From: JADLHS01 sp039806955
GTDB taxonomy: Bacteria > Verrucomicrobiota > Verrucomicrobiia > Limisphaerales > JADLHS01
DNA length: 64,000 bases
Assembly (NCBI GenBank): GCA_039806955.1
Contig: JBDHQI010000004.1
Location: 62,001-126,000, forward strand
Direction of reading: 5' to 3'
Shown here: positions 36,309 to 44,498 of the stretch, piece after piece
Position numbering within the stretch: the stretch's first letter is position 1
Layout: each line of letters opens with the position of its first letter
Notes under the pieces: model-generated
Databases searched by the model: none
What the model saw: only the letters and a program-made list of their open reading frames with translations
Told to the model about the DNA's origin: nothing
Program-made: the position numbers and the translations under genes

Positions 36309-36986
36309 ATGGCTGTTGCTGCCCCTGTGCCTCATCGAGCAGTTATCGAACACATGGTTCGTCAGGTGGTTTATTCGCGCTTGGGTAAACCACTTCCACG
36401 GATGGCGACCGCCCCTCATCCTCTTGTAGTCAACATCAGTGCACGGCATTGTCATCTCACTGAAACGGCGGTGGAACAGTTGTTTGGCAAAGGGCATAAA
36501 CTCACGGTTCATAAATGGCTCTACCAAGAAGGGCAGTTTGCTGCGAAGGAGACTGTGACTTTGATCGGGCCGCGCAGTCGGGTGATTTCCAATCTGCGCA
36601 TCCTTGGCCCGTGCCGGAGTCTGAATCAGGTGGAGTTATCTTACACAGATGCGATTGCGTTGGGATTTGAGATTCCGCTGCGGTTATCCGGAAACATTGA
36701 CGGCACCCCGGGTGCGATGTTGATGGGGCCGGCTGGTTTCTTCGAGATGGACCAGGGCATCATTCGCGCGCTGCGGCACGTTCACATGAGTCCGGTGGAT
36801 GCGGAATTTTACGGGGTGAAGAATGGCGGCGCGATGAAGTTGAAGATCGGCGGGGATTGCGGGATCACGCTGGACAAGATGTTGTGTCGCGTGGACCCGA
36901 GTTTCAAATTGGAGGTTCACATTGACACCGATGAAGGCAACGCCTGCAACCTGCAACCCGGCACGCCGGTGGAACTGCTGAAATGA
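36309..36986 (+). CDS. pduL: Phosphate propanoyltransferase PduL
   Basis: BMC-type phosphotransacylase that converts acyl-CoA to acyl-phosphate. With ATG 36309 it has 225 residues. Two similar zinc-binding regions are visible: S-A-R-H-C-H-L near residue 43 and R-H-V-H-M near 158, with H-K-W-L-Y-Q near 69. The N-terminal amphipathic helix (about residues 8-22, A-V-I-E-H-M-V-R-Q-V-V-Y) fits an encapsulation peptide. A TTG at 36282 would extend the frame by nine residues but lies in the promoter region. First gene of the operon. Confidence 0.95.
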   Translation: MAVAAPVPHRAVIEHMVRQVVYSRLGKPLPRMATAPHPLVVNISARHCHLTETAVEQLFGKGHKLTVHKWLYQEGQFAAKETVTLIGPRSRVISNLRILGPCRSLNQVELSYTDAIALGFEIPLRLSGNIDGTPGAMLMGPAGFFEMDQGIIRALRHVHMSPVDAEFYGVKNGGAMKLKIGGDCGITLDKMLCRVDPSFKLEVHIDTDEGNACNLQPGTPVELLK

Positions 36987-37099
36987 TCACGATTAAATCC
37001 AGCGCCCAGGCTGTGGAAAACCGAATCCGGAGTAAAAGTTTCGGCAAGTTTGCGATTTGATTTTGCAATAACCATTAACACCCAAACAGGAAAAAACAA

Positions 37100-37387
37100 A
37101 TGAGTGAAGCATTAGGCATGATTGAAACCAAAGGCTACGTTGGCAGCGTGGAAGCCAGCGACGCCATGGTCAAGGCGGCCAACGTTACGTTGGTCAAAAC
37201 GGTGCCCATCGGCGGTGGACTGATTACCGTCCTCGCCAAGGGCGATGTCGGCAGCGTCAAGGCGGCGGTGGATGCCGGATCAAAGGCGGCGGCCAAGGTG
37301 GGCGAGCTGATCAGTTCCCACATCATTGCGCGGCCGCATGAGGATTTGTTAAAGGCGTTCGTCAATAGCGGAGTCGCCGCCAAGTAA
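37100..37387 (+). CDS. BMC-H shell protein (first)
   Basis: Hexameric microcompartment shell protein, single BMC domain, 95 residues. Starts M-S-E-A-L-G-M-I-E-T-K-G and carries A-S-D-A-M-V-K-A-A-N-V near 17-27 and I-I-A-R-P-H near residue 75. One of three BMC-H genes in the operon and very similar to the other two. It follows pduL by 113 bases, where no gene is seen. Confidence 0.96.
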   Translation: MSEALGMIETKGYVGSVEASDAMVKAANVTLVKTVPIGGGLITVLAKGDVGSVKAAVDAGSKAAAKVGELISSHIIARPHEDLLKAFVNSGVAAK

Positions 37388-37413
37388 CCAGTTTAACCAC
37401 AACCGAAACCATT

Positions 37414-37692
37414 ATGGCACAACAAGCAGTTGGAATGATTGAATGTAAAGGGCTTTGCGCGCTCATGGAAGCGTGCGATGCCGCGCTCAAGGCCGCGAAT
37501 GTCACCATGACCGGCTGGGAAAAAGTCGGCAGCGGTTACGTGACCGGATTTTTCCGGGGCGACGTCGCCGCCGTGAAAGCCGCCACCGATGCCGGGGCCG
37601 CCGCCGCCGCGCAAGTGGGGCAGGTGATCAGCGTCCAAGTGATTCCGCGGCCGCATGATGATCTGGGAATTTTGGGCAAATGGTTGCAGTGA
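37414..37692 (+). CDS. BMC-H shell protein (second)
   Basis: 92 residues, single BMC domain (M-I-E-C-K-G-L near residue 8; V-I-P-R-P-H-D-D near 75). The pore loop region between strands differs from the first copy (G-S-G-Y-V), suggesting different pore properties. It lies 26 bases after the first. Confidence 0.96.
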   Translation: MAQQAVGMIECKGLCALMEACDAALKAANVTMTGWEKVGSGYVTGFFRGDVAAVKAATDAGAAAAAQVGQVISVQVIPRPHDDLGILGKWLQ

Positions 37693-37787
37693 TTTACGAA
37701 TCGCGATTTACGATTTACGAGTCGTTGGTTTCAAGGACGTGTTCGTAAGTTCGGAAGCCGCGTACATCGTAAATCCAAAATCGTAAA
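37693..37787. repeat. TTTACGA-type inverted repeat element before ackA
   Basis: The left arm (37693-37714) and right arm (37766-37787) are inverted, each with TTTACGA...ATTTACGAT in which the 6 middle bases vary. The element fills the gap between the second BMC-H and ackA and ends 4 bases before the ackA ATG. Confidence 0.55.
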
Positions 37788-37791
37788 TGGG

Positions 37792-38982
37792 ATGAAAATC
37801 CTGATCGCCAACATTGGCAGCACCTCGCTGAAGTGGCGGTTGTTCGATTTCGCGAACAACGCCGAGCGCCTGTTGCACAAAGGCGGCTTTGAGCGCGTGG
37901 CTGATTACCCGCAGGCGATTGAGGATTGTTTGGCTCAACTCAAGGACGTCGGCGCACTGGCCAGTGAAAGCGAACTCACGGCGGTCGGTTTCAAAACCGT
38001 GATCGCCAAGGGCGTCACTGGTTGCGTGCGACTCGATGAACGCGTGCTGGGCGCGATGGAGGCTTACAACGGTCTCGCCCCGGCGCATAATCCACCGTAC
38101 ATCACCGGCATCCGCCTGTTTGGGAAACGCGTGCCGGGGGTGCCGTTGGTGGGCCTGTTCGAGACGGCGTTTTATCAATTCGCGCCCGAGGCGATGATGC
38201 GTTACGCCGTACCGCAAGCCTGGCTCGACATTGGGGTGCGCCGTTGGGGATTCCACGGCGCGAGCCACAAATATATTGCCGAACGATCTGCGGAACTATT
38301 GGGCCGCGACGATGTCGCCGAACGCGTGCGCAATCTCTACGTCAATGGCAACAAGGCCCCGGTCAACGATCCGCCATTGCGGGTGATTTCCTGTCACTTG
38401 GGCGGCAGTTCGAGCATCACCGGAATTTACAACGGCGTGGCGATTGGCACCAGCATGGGCATGAGTCCGCAATCGGGATTGCCACAAAACAACCGGGTCG
38501 GCGATCTGGATGCGGAAGCGATTCCCTATGCAGTGAAAACGCTGGGCTTCACCATTGAGGAAGCGCAGCGTCAGTTGACCCGGGAATCTGGATTAAAAGG
38601 TTTGAGTGGTGTCTCGAACGACATGCGCGATGTGGCTGTCGCAGCGGCGCAGGGGAAGGTAGAGGCGCGACTGGCCGTGGGAGTGTTTGTGGCGAGCACC
38701 CGACACTGGATGGGCAGCTACTTTTTTGAAATGGGCGGCGCGGACGCCCTGGTGTTCACCGGCGGCATTGGCGAGAACCGGGCGGAGATCCGTCGCGCCG
38801 TCTGCGCGAACCTGACCAGCTTGGGTATTGAACTGGATTCGACTTTGAATAACGCACCACCGGCGAACGAAGCCGCGATCAGCACTGCCAATTCACGGGT
38901 AAAAATCATGGTCGTGCCCACCAACGAGGAACTCGTGGTGGCTCGGGAAACCAAACGCTTATTGGAAACAGCAAGAAACTGA
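37792..38982 (+). CDS. ackA: Acetate/propionate kinase (BMC-associated)
   Basis: ASKHA-family acyl-phosphate kinase that makes ATP from acyl-phosphate. 396 residues, normal length. N-terminal I-L-I-A-N-I-G-S-T-S-L-K near residues 3-14, H-N-P-P near 100, the A-H-x-H region represented by F-H-G-A-S-H-K near 153-160, H-L-G-G-S-S-S near 200 and the C-terminal F-T-G-G-I-G-E-N near 320. Works after PduL in the compartment pathway. Confidence 0.95.
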   Translation: MKILIANIGSTSLKWRLFDFANNAERLLHKGGFERVADYPQAIEDCLAQLKDVGALASESELTAVGFKTVIAKGVTGCVRLDERVLGAMEAYNGLAPAHNPPYITGIRLFGKRVPGVPLVGLFETAFYQFAPEAMMRYAVPQAWLDIGVRRWGFHGASHKYIAERSAELLGRDDVAERVRNLYVNGNKAPVNDPPLRVISCHLGGSSSITGIYNGVAIGTSMGMSPQSGLPQNNRVGDLDAEAIPYAVKTLGFTIEEAQRQLTRESGLKGLSGVSNDMRDVAVAAAQGKVEARLAVGVFVASTRHWMGSYFFEMGGADALVFTGGIGENRAEIRRAVCANLTSLGIELDSTLNNAPPANEAAISTANSRVKIMVVPTNEELVVARETKRLLETARN

Positions 38983-39015
38983 AATTCATACGCAATCAAC
39001 AAACAAAATAAAACT

Positions 39016-39297
39016 ATGCCTCAAGCAATTGGATTAATTGAAACGCGCGGACTCGTGGCTCTCGTGGAGGGCACGGACGCGATGCTGAAAGCGGCCAACG
39101 TGGAACTCGTTGGCCCCATGACTCAGGTCGGCAACGCTTTAGTCACCGCGTGTGTGGTGGGCGACGTGGCCGCGGTCAAGGCGGCGACAGATGCCGGCGC
39201 GCAAGCCATCAAAGCCATCAAAGGCGAACTGGTCAGCGTGCATGTCATCGCTCGTCCACACAACGACGTGGCGGCGGTGTTGCCCAAGAAGAAATAA
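39016..39297 (+). CDS. BMC-H shell protein (third)
   Basis: 93 residues, single BMC domain (G-L-I-E-T-R-G-L near residue 6; V-I-A-R-P-H near 81). It lies after ackA, away from the first two. The V-V-G-D-V-A-A-V-K-A-A-T-D-A-G-A block resembles the second copy. Confidence 0.96.
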   Translation: MPQAIGLIETRGLVALVEGTDAMLKAANVELVGPMTQVGNALVTACVVGDVAAVKAATDAGAQAIKAIKGELVSVHVIARPHNDVAAVLPKKK

Positions 39298-39301
39298 CTG
39301 T

Positions 39302-39375
39302 TACCGCGTTGAAATGTTAAACCGGATGCGCGTGAAGCGTGTCACGTTTTAACGATTTGACGATGTAACAAATCA
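39302..39375. repeat. Weak inverted repeat in the BMC-H3/BMC-P1 gap
   Basis: CGTTGAAATGTTAAACCG (about 39307-39324) is a 13-of-18 match to the reverse complement of sequence near 39346-39363. It occupies most of the 88-base gap. Weak; may be chance or a decayed element. Confidence 0.3.
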
Positions 39376-39385
39376 CAATACGCCT

Positions 39386-39697
39386 ATGTTCCTCGCCAAA
39401 GTCGAAGGTTCGGTGGTCGCGACCAAGAAGGATGCTTCCATGGACGGTCGTAAATTGCTCCTGCTCCGGCCGCAATTGGTAGATGAAAAAGATCCCACCA
39501 AGTTCCGCCCTGGCCTGAACACCATCGTGGCTGTGGACGCGCTCGGGGCGGGTCTGGGCGAGATGGTGATGTTTACGCAGGGCAGCTCGGCACGGTTAGC
39601 GCCAGGCATGAAAGACGCCCCGGTGGACGCGGTGATCATTGGCATCGTGGACAGCGTGGACGTGCTGGGGAAACAGATTTTCAGCGGGAAAGCCTGA
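39386..39697 (+). CDS. BMC-P (EutN/CcmL-type) pentameric vertex protein (first)
   Basis: 103 residues. EutN/CcmL fold signature: M-F-L-A-K-V-E-G-S-V-V-A-T near the start, D-A-L-G-A-G-L-G near 52-59 and D-A-V-I-I-G-I-V-D near 84-92. Pentamers cap the vertices of the icosahedral shell. One of three BMC-P genes. Confidence 0.95.
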   Translation: MFLAKVEGSVVATKKDASMDGRKLLLLRPQLVDEKDPTKFRPGLNTIVAVDALGAGLGEMVMFTQGSSARLAPGMKDAPVDAVIIGIVDSVDVLGKQIFSGKA

Positions 39698-39703
39698 ACT
39701 ATC

Positions 39704-40159
39704 GTGTCAGACAATTGGATCATTCTAATTCCGGAAGATGCCAGGGCGGTTCCGCCGACCGAAAAGCAGTCTTTGGCCGCGAAGCGTTTCCGTGAGCTCG
39801 CGCCTGCGGCTGACGAAATTGAAATAGAAATCACGAAACAGATTCGATTCGTTGATTGCGGAGGAAATTTTAGTCGTGTGCTCTGTCCTAAGTGCGGACG
39901 AGGCCTTGAGATTGAATGGTGGCAGGAAAGAATGGATGAAGACTACGACGGCTCGGGGTTTCGATTGGATTCGTTCAAGCTGCCATGTTGCCAAGCGACT
40001 TGCACGCTCAACGAATTGACATACGACTGGCCGCAAGGATTCGCGAGGTTCAGCCTTGAGGTGATGAATCCCAATATTGGTGAGTTGCCCAAAAGTGGAA
40101 TTGTATCGTTCGCCGACATTTTAGGTTGCCCGCTCAAAGTGATTTACCAACACCTTTGA
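39704..40159 (+). CDS. Hypothetical protein with zinc-ribbon-like cysteines
   Basis: 151-residue protein of no recognised family, starting at GTG six bases after the BMC-P stop and ending six bases before the aldehyde dehydrogenase ATG. Residues about 61-64 hold C-P-K-C and about 95-100 hold C-C-Q-A-T-C, spaced like a zinc ribbon. The N-terminal half is rich in acidic and aromatic residues. Base composition is lower in GC than its neighbours by eye. It is not a usual member of the PVM BMC set; either a recently inserted gene or an accessory protein. Confidence 0.7.
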   Translation: MSDNWIILIPEDARAVPPTEKQSLAAKRFRELAPAADEIEIEITKQIRFVDCGGNFSRVLCPKCGRGLEIEWWQERMDEDYDGSGFRLDSFKLPCCQATCTLNELTYDWPQGFARFSLEVMNPNIGELPKSGIVSFADILGCPLKVIYQHL

Positions 40160-40165
40160 TAATTT

Positions 40166-41659
40166 ATGAGCACAGTGAACGAAACTTTGATCCGCGACGT
40201 GGTGGCGGAAGTGTTGGGACGCATCGGCGGCGCGACTGCCTCCAGCGCCACAGCGGCGAATCCGTCGCCGGCACGAAATGAAATTCGCCGTGTAACTTCC
40301 GCGCCACCAGCAGCGGCGTTGCGAGGCAAGTTCGGAGTATTTGCCACGGCGGATGAGGCGTGCGCGGCGGCTCAGGAAGCGTTTTTGTTGTTGCGAGAAA
40401 AGGGCGTGGCGGCGCGGCGTAAGATCGAGGAAATCGTCAAAACGTTGGCGGAGAAAAACGCCGAGGCTTGGGGCCAACTCGAGTTGGATGAAACGAAAAT
40501 TGGCCGGCTCGATCACAAGATTGAGAAACTCAAAATCATCCGGCTGGTGCCTGGCGTGGATTGGCTGCGTCCAGAAGCCTTAAGCGGTGATCACGGCATC
40601 ACCCTTGAGGAGTTTACACCGTTTGGCGTGGTGGGCGCGATTACGCCGAGCACCCATTCCATCCCCACATTGAGTGGCAACATTGTCAACATTGTTGCCG
40701 CCGGAAATGCAGTGGTGTTCAATCCGCATCCCAGCGCGGCGCGTTGTGCGGCGGTGGCGGTGCGAACTTACAACGAAGCGATTTATCGCGAGACCGGGAT
40801 TGAGAACATCGCGTGTCTGGTGGAGAAACCGACGCTGGAATCCTTCGATGCGCTTTGCAAAAACGAGCACACGAAATTGTTGCTGGTCACCGGCGGCCCG
40901 GCGGTGGTGAAGGCGGCAATGCAAACCGGCAAACGGGCTATTTGTGCCGGACCGGGGAATCCGCCGGTATTGGTGGATGACACCTGCTGCGCGACCCGCG
41001 CGGCGAAGGCGATCATTACCGGCGCCGCTTTTGACAACAATCTCCTCTGCATTGGCGAGAAGGAGGTTTTCGTTTTGGACAGCGTGACGAACAAGTTGAT
41101 GCAACGTCTGGCCGAGAACGGCGCGGTGAAGTTGAACGACGCGCAATTGGAAAAACTGACGCAAGCGGCCTTCACCTTCAAGCCGGGGCAGGGCGGCGGT
41201 TGTTCTCACGCCAGCGTGAACAAGGAATTCATTGGCAAGAATCCGGAAGTGCTGGCTCAAGCCGCCGGACTGAATCTGCCAACGGACACTCAGCTTTTGT
41301 TTGCCGAAACTTCAGCCGACCATCCGTTCGTGCAGGAGGAGCAGATGATGCCGTTTCTGCCGATTGTGCGGGTGAAGAGCGTGCGCGAGGGCATCAAACT
41401 GGCCGTGCAGGCCGAGCACGGTTATCGCCATACCAGCGTGATTCATTCGCATGACGTGGAGCATATGACCGCGATGGCGCGGGCGTTGGACACCACGTTG
41501 TTTGTGAAGAACGGCCCTTCGCCCGCGGGCCTGGGCCTGGGCGGCGAAGGTTATTTGAGTTACTCCATTGCCACCCCGACTGGTGAAGGCGTGACCAATC
41601 CGCGCACCTTCACACGTGTTCGGCGGTGTGTGATGGTGGACAATCTGAGAATTTATTAA
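40166..41659 (+). CDS. CoA-acylating aldehyde dehydrogenase (PduP/EutE-like, BMC cargo)
   Basis: Oxidises an aldehyde (lactaldehyde or propionaldehyde is expected) to acyl-CoA with NAD. 497 residues. An N-terminal amphipathic helix (about residues 5-22, N-E-T-L-I-R-D-V-V-A-E-V-L) followed by an Ala/Ser/Thr/Pro-rich linker is the standard encapsulation-peptide layout. The catalytic cysteine is Cys295 in N-N-L-L-C-I-G-E. G-P-G-N-P-P-V-L-V near 262-270 and G-L-G-L-G-G-E near 457 fit the family. Confidence 0.93.
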   Translation: MSTVNETLIRDVVAEVLGRIGGATASSATAANPSPARNEIRRVTSAPPAAALRGKFGVFATADEACAAAQEAFLLLREKGVAARRKIEEIVKTLAEKNAEAWGQLELDETKIGRLDHKIEKLKIIRLVPGVDWLRPEALSGDHGITLEEFTPFGVVGAITPSTHSIPTLSGNIVNIVAAGNAVVFNPHPSAARCAAVAVRTYNEAIYRETGIENIACLVEKPTLESFDALCKNEHTKLLLVTGGPAVVKAAMQTGKRAICAGPGNPPVLVDDTCCATRAAKAIITGAAFDNNLLCIGEKEVFVLDSVTNKLMQRLAENGAVKLNDAQLEKLTQAAFTFKPGQGGGCSHASVNKEFIGKNPEVLAQAAGLNLPTDTQLLFAETSADHPFVQEEQMMPFLPIVRVKSVREGIKLAVQAEHGYRHTSVIHSHDVEHMTAMARALDTTLFVKNGPSPAGLGLGGEGYLSYSIATPTGEGVTNPRTFTRVRRCVMVDNLRIY

Positions 41660-41815
41660 CCACGGATGGACACAGATGAACACGGATTATTACGGGACGC
41701 GGGCTTTGGCCCGCTTGAGTTTCCGCGCGTCAACGGCGTTCGGAAGTTGAAGCGGCCTGAAGGCCGCGCTCCTGCGCGTTCCGGTTTCATCTGTGTTGAT
41801 CCGTACCCATCCGTG
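41660..41815. repeat. Short interspersed element with imperfect terminal inverted repeats
   Basis: The left arm (about 41661-41687, CACGGATGGACACAGATGAA...) and the inverted right arm (about 41789-41815) match at about 22 of 27 positions. Two internal hairpins are GCGGGC-TTTG-GCCCGC (41699-41714) and GCGGCCT-GA-AGGCCGC (41752-41767). It fills the whole gap between the dehydrogenase and second BMC-P genes. No open reading frame. Confidence 0.6.
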
Positions 41816-41825
41816 ATTTGATTTT

Positions 41826-42104
41826 ATGTTATTGGCGCGCGTCGAAGGCAACATCGTGGCGACTCGGAAGCATCCGAGCCTCAACGGTTGGCGGCTGGTG
41901 ATTTGCCAGCCGGTCAATGCCGACGGTCAGAACGAGGGCACGCCGCAGGTGGCGATTGATGCGTTGGGTGCCGGGATGCATCAGCAGGTGGTGATTTCGT
42001 CCGACGGTTTGGCGGCCCGTCGCGCCGTGGGCGATGCGCAAAGTCCAGTACGTTGGTTGATCGTTGGGATTGTGGACGAGCGTGAACCGGGAGTGCGCGT
42101 ATGA
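41826..42104 (+). CDS. BMC-P pentameric vertex protein (second)
   Basis: 92 residues, EutN/CcmL fold: M-L-L-A-R-V-E-G-N-I-V-A-T at the start, A-L-G-A-G-M near 46 and I-V-G-I-V-D near 79-84. Starts 11 bases after the repeat element. Its stop overlaps the next gene's ATG by four bases. Confidence 0.95.
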   Translation: MLLARVEGNIVATRKHPSLNGWRLVICQPVNADGQNEGTPQVAIDALGAGMHQQVVISSDGLAARRAVGDAQSPVRWLIVGIVDEREPGVRV

Positions 42105-42406
42105 AACTGGGGACGGTCATCGGTCGCGTTACGTTGAGCAAGACGATCAAGACGTTTGAAGGGGGACGGTTCTTGATCGTGAGTCCGTTTTCCCGCGAAC
42201 AATACGCCGCTGGATTGGCGGCGACGCCGGCACTGGGTAAAGATTCCAGTCTGGTGGTGTACGACGCCATCGGCGGTGGCGTGGGGCAGGTGATTGGTTA
42301 TGTGGAAGGGCGTGAAGCGGCACAGCCATTTGTTGTGCCGACGCCGGTGGATGCGATCAATGCTGCGCTCGTGGACGATATGTTTTATCGCCCGTGGTCG
42401 GGATGA
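42101..42406 (+). CDS. BMC-P pentameric vertex protein (third)
   Basis: 101 residues. M-K-L-G-T-V-I-G-R-V-T-L-S-K-T-I near the start, D-A-I-G-G-G-V-G near 52-59 and V-D-A-I-N-A-A-L-V near 86-94 fit EutN/CcmL proteins. Translationally coupled to the second BMC-P. Confidence 0.95.
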   Translation: MKLGTVIGRVTLSKTIKTFEGGRFLIVSPFSREQYAAGLAATPALGKDSSLVVYDAIGGGVGQVIGYVEGREAAQPFVVPTPVDAINAALVDDMFYRPWSG

Positions 42407-42431
42407 TCGGGGCCGGAAGGACTTTTAAGTT

Positions 42432-43490
42432 ATGAAAAATGTCATCAGTTTGAAGGATGTGGAACGGATGCAACGCGAGGGTCGCAGCCTGAGTAGTTTG
42501 CCGGCCGACGCCATTTTAACGCCTTCGGCGCGCGATTTTCTGAACGACCTTCGCTCGGTCGTACCTCAGCCCTCCACTCCAGCCAAGTCCGCCGGGGTCG
42601 CAGCGACGAAACCGCTGCCACCGCGTCAACCGATCAATTCCAAGTCGTCGCCCGCCGAGCTGGAGGCGTTTTTCAATTCACCCTATGCGCACGGTCTCAA
42701 GGAGCAAATTTGCCAGATGGGGCAGCGCTTGTGGCAGCGTGCTTACGTGGACGGTAACGGCGGGAATATGGCGATTCGCGTGGGGGAAGACGTGGCAATT
42801 TGCACGCCGACGCTGGTGAGCAAAGGCTCGCTGAAACCGGAAGATATGTGTCTCGTGGATTTTGAGGGCCATCAATTGCTCGGCCACAAAAAGCGCACAA
42901 GCGAAATTCTCATGCACTTGCAGATGATGAAACGGCAGCCCAAGGCAATCGCCACCTGCCATTGTCATCCGCCCTACGCGACCGCCTTTGCGGTGGCGAA
43001 CGTCGCGCCGCCCACCTGCATGTTGCCTGAGTTTGAAGTGTTTTGCTCGGTCGGAGTCGCACCCTATCGCACGCCGGGCACCTCGGACATGGGCAAGCTG
43101 GTGGCGGATTTGACGGATCAATACAACACGATTTTGATGGCGAATCACGGCGTGGTGACTTGGTCGCACAACAATCTCGAAGAGGCCTACTGGCGCATGG
43201 AGATCGTGGAAGCGTATTGCCGCACGATTGTGGTGGCTGGGCAATTGGGCCATCCGATCAACACCTTCACCGGACCGCAAATGAAGGATTTGTTGAACAT
43301 CAAGGAGAAGCTGGGTTTCGTGGACCCACGGTTCGAGATGAAGGAATGTGAGTTGTGCGACAGTGGCGAATGGCGTCCGGGCGTGACGTGCGCCGTGCCG
43401 CGCCCCGAGGCGGCGAGCGCGGGCTTTGATCCGGAAGCGGAAAAGGCGGTGCAGGCCATTACGGATCAGATTCTGGCGCAGATGAAGTGA
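42432..43490 (+). CDS. Class II aldolase, BMC cargo (fuculose/rhamnulose-1-phosphate type)
   Basis: Zinc-dependent aldolase expected to cleave a deoxyketose 1-phosphate to lactaldehyde and dihydroxyacetone phosphate. 352 residues, longer than plain FucA (about 215) because of N- and C-terminal additions. Residues 1-40 form two amphipathic segments (V-I-S-L-K-D-V-E-R-M, then L-T-P-S-A-R-D-F-L), then a Pro/Ser/Ala linker (about 45-75), like an encapsulation peptide. Metal ligands appear as C-H-C-H-P near 177 and N-H-G near 238; the acid E is in T-S-E-I-L-M-H near 157. The C-terminus also carries a small Cys-containing tail. Confidence 0.9.
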   Translation: MKNVISLKDVERMQREGRSLSSLPADAILTPSARDFLNDLRSVVPQPSTPAKSAGVAATKPLPPRQPINSKSSPAELEAFFNSPYAHGLKEQICQMGQRLWQRAYVDGNGGNMAIRVGEDVAICTPTLVSKGSLKPEDMCLVDFEGHQLLGHKKRTSEILMHLQMMKRQPKAIATCHCHPPYATAFAVANVAPPTCMLPEFEVFCSVGVAPYRTPGTSDMGKLVADLTDQYNTILMANHGVVTWSHNNLEEAYWRMEIVEAYCRTIVVAGQLGHPINTFTGPQMKDLLNIKEKLGFVDPRFEMKECELCDSGEWRPGVTCAVPRPEAASAGFDPEAEKAVQAITDQILAQMK

Positions 43491-43569
43491 ACGCCTGGAT
43501 TTTACAATTGGGTGCGGGGGCGGGGCAAAGCTGCTCTACCGCATTAATCCGTTGGCTTGTGGTTTTACA

Positions 43570-43773
43570 ATGAAATCCCTCGATCAAAAACTGGCTGAAA
43601 TTAAAGCGAATCCCGCTTCGCGCGCGTTCATTCTAGCCGACGCCAAAGACGCCGACATGGCGTACGGCGTGCGGGTGATTAAGGAGCAGATTTCCAGTCA
43701 AACGAAGTATAACGCGCCCTTTAGTTTTTTGACGGGCATGGTATCGTTGTCACGTGAATGCAGTAACCATTGA
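43570..43773 (+). pseudogene. Truncated 5' copy of the BMC-associated TIM-barrel gene
   Basis: An ATG at 43570 opens a frame whose first ~34 codons match the N-terminus of the gene at 44495. Bases 43573-43673 and 44501-44601 agree at 99 of 101 positions, with both differences synonymous. After 43673 the frame runs 32 codons of unrelated sequence to a stop at 43773, overlapping the antitoxin start. It looks like the left remnant of the gene interrupted by the toxin-antitoxin segment. The upstream spacing to the aldolase gene fits an operon member, so this may be the original start site. Confidence 0.85.
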
Positions 43774-44014
43774 AATTCCCGAGAGCTTCAAGAAGAGCTT
43801 TGGTGAGACGGACGAGGAAATCCGCCGCAACGCCAAACTCGAACTCGCCATCGTGATGTATCGCGAGGGCAAATGGTCCACGGGCAAGGCTGGAAAATTC
43901 TGTGGAATGACGCGCATCGCATTCATGGACTTGCTGCGAGATCGCAAAGTTCCGATACCGTACACCAGAGAGATGCTGGAGCAAGACCTGGCCTATGCCC
44001 GCAGTTGTAGCTGA
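43754..44014 (+). CDS. UPF0175 family antitoxin
   Basis: 86-residue protein starting at GTG (V-T-I-E-I-P-E-S-F near residues 4-12). The UPF0175 pattern is clear: R-N-A-K-L-E-L-A-I-V-M-Y-R-E-G-K-W-S-T-G-K-A near 25-46 and M-T-R-I-A-F-M-D-L-L near 52-61, a helix-turn-helix-like fold used as antitoxin with DUF3368 PIN toxins. It overlaps the toxin start by 20 bases. Confidence 0.88.
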   Translation: MNAVTIEIPESFKKSFGETDEEIRRNAKLELAIVMYREGKWSTGKAGKFCGMTRIAFMDLLRDRKVPIPYTREMLEQDLAYARSCS

Positions 44015-44498
44015 CTCATCTCCGATTGTTTATCTGGCGCGGATTAACCGGCTTGAACTGCTCCGGCGGCTTTATTCGGAGGTGTTTATTTCGGCGGCCG
44101 TGTGGCGTGAAGTGGCGGTCGAAGGTGCGGAGTTTATCGAAGGCCGGTCACTCCGGGCTGCTGCGACCGCAGGCTGGATTCAGGTGGATGATTCCACAGC
44201 GGCGTCCGCGTACCAAAATCCGCCACTTACGCAACTGGACGATGGCGAGCGGGAAGCCATCGCGCTGGCGATCAGGCTGGAGGCGCTGCTTATTATTGAC
44301 GAAGCGGAAGGCCGGGCGGTGGCTCTGAAGCTTAGCGTTAAATTGACCGGAACCTTGGGGGTTCTTGTTCAGGCCATCCGGCGGGGATTCCTGCCGCGCC
44401 TCAAGCCTGAGCTTGACCGCTTGATGGACGAAACAAATTTCCGCTGCACGGATGAACTGATTGCGGCGGCACTGAAGGATGTTGACGAGAAACCATGA
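43995..44498 (+). CDS. DUF3368 PIN-domain toxin
   Basis: 167-residue predicted RNase toxin. The PIN acidic residues appear as V-A-D-S-S-P near residues 5-10, D-D-G-E-R-E-A near 82-88 and L-I-I-D-E-A-E-G-R near 99-107. Its stop TGA lies inside the ATGA that starts the TIM-barrel gene, so toxin translation is coupled to that gene. No transposase or integrase accompanies the pair. Confidence 0.88.
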   Translation: MPAVVADSSPIVYLARINRLELLRRLYSEVFISAAVWREVAVEGAEFIEGRSLRAAATAGWIQVDDSTAASAYQNPPLTQLDDGEREAIALAIRLEALLIIDEAEGRAVALKLSVKLTGTLGVLVQAIRRGFLPRLKPELDRLMDETNFRCTDELIAAALKDVDEKP

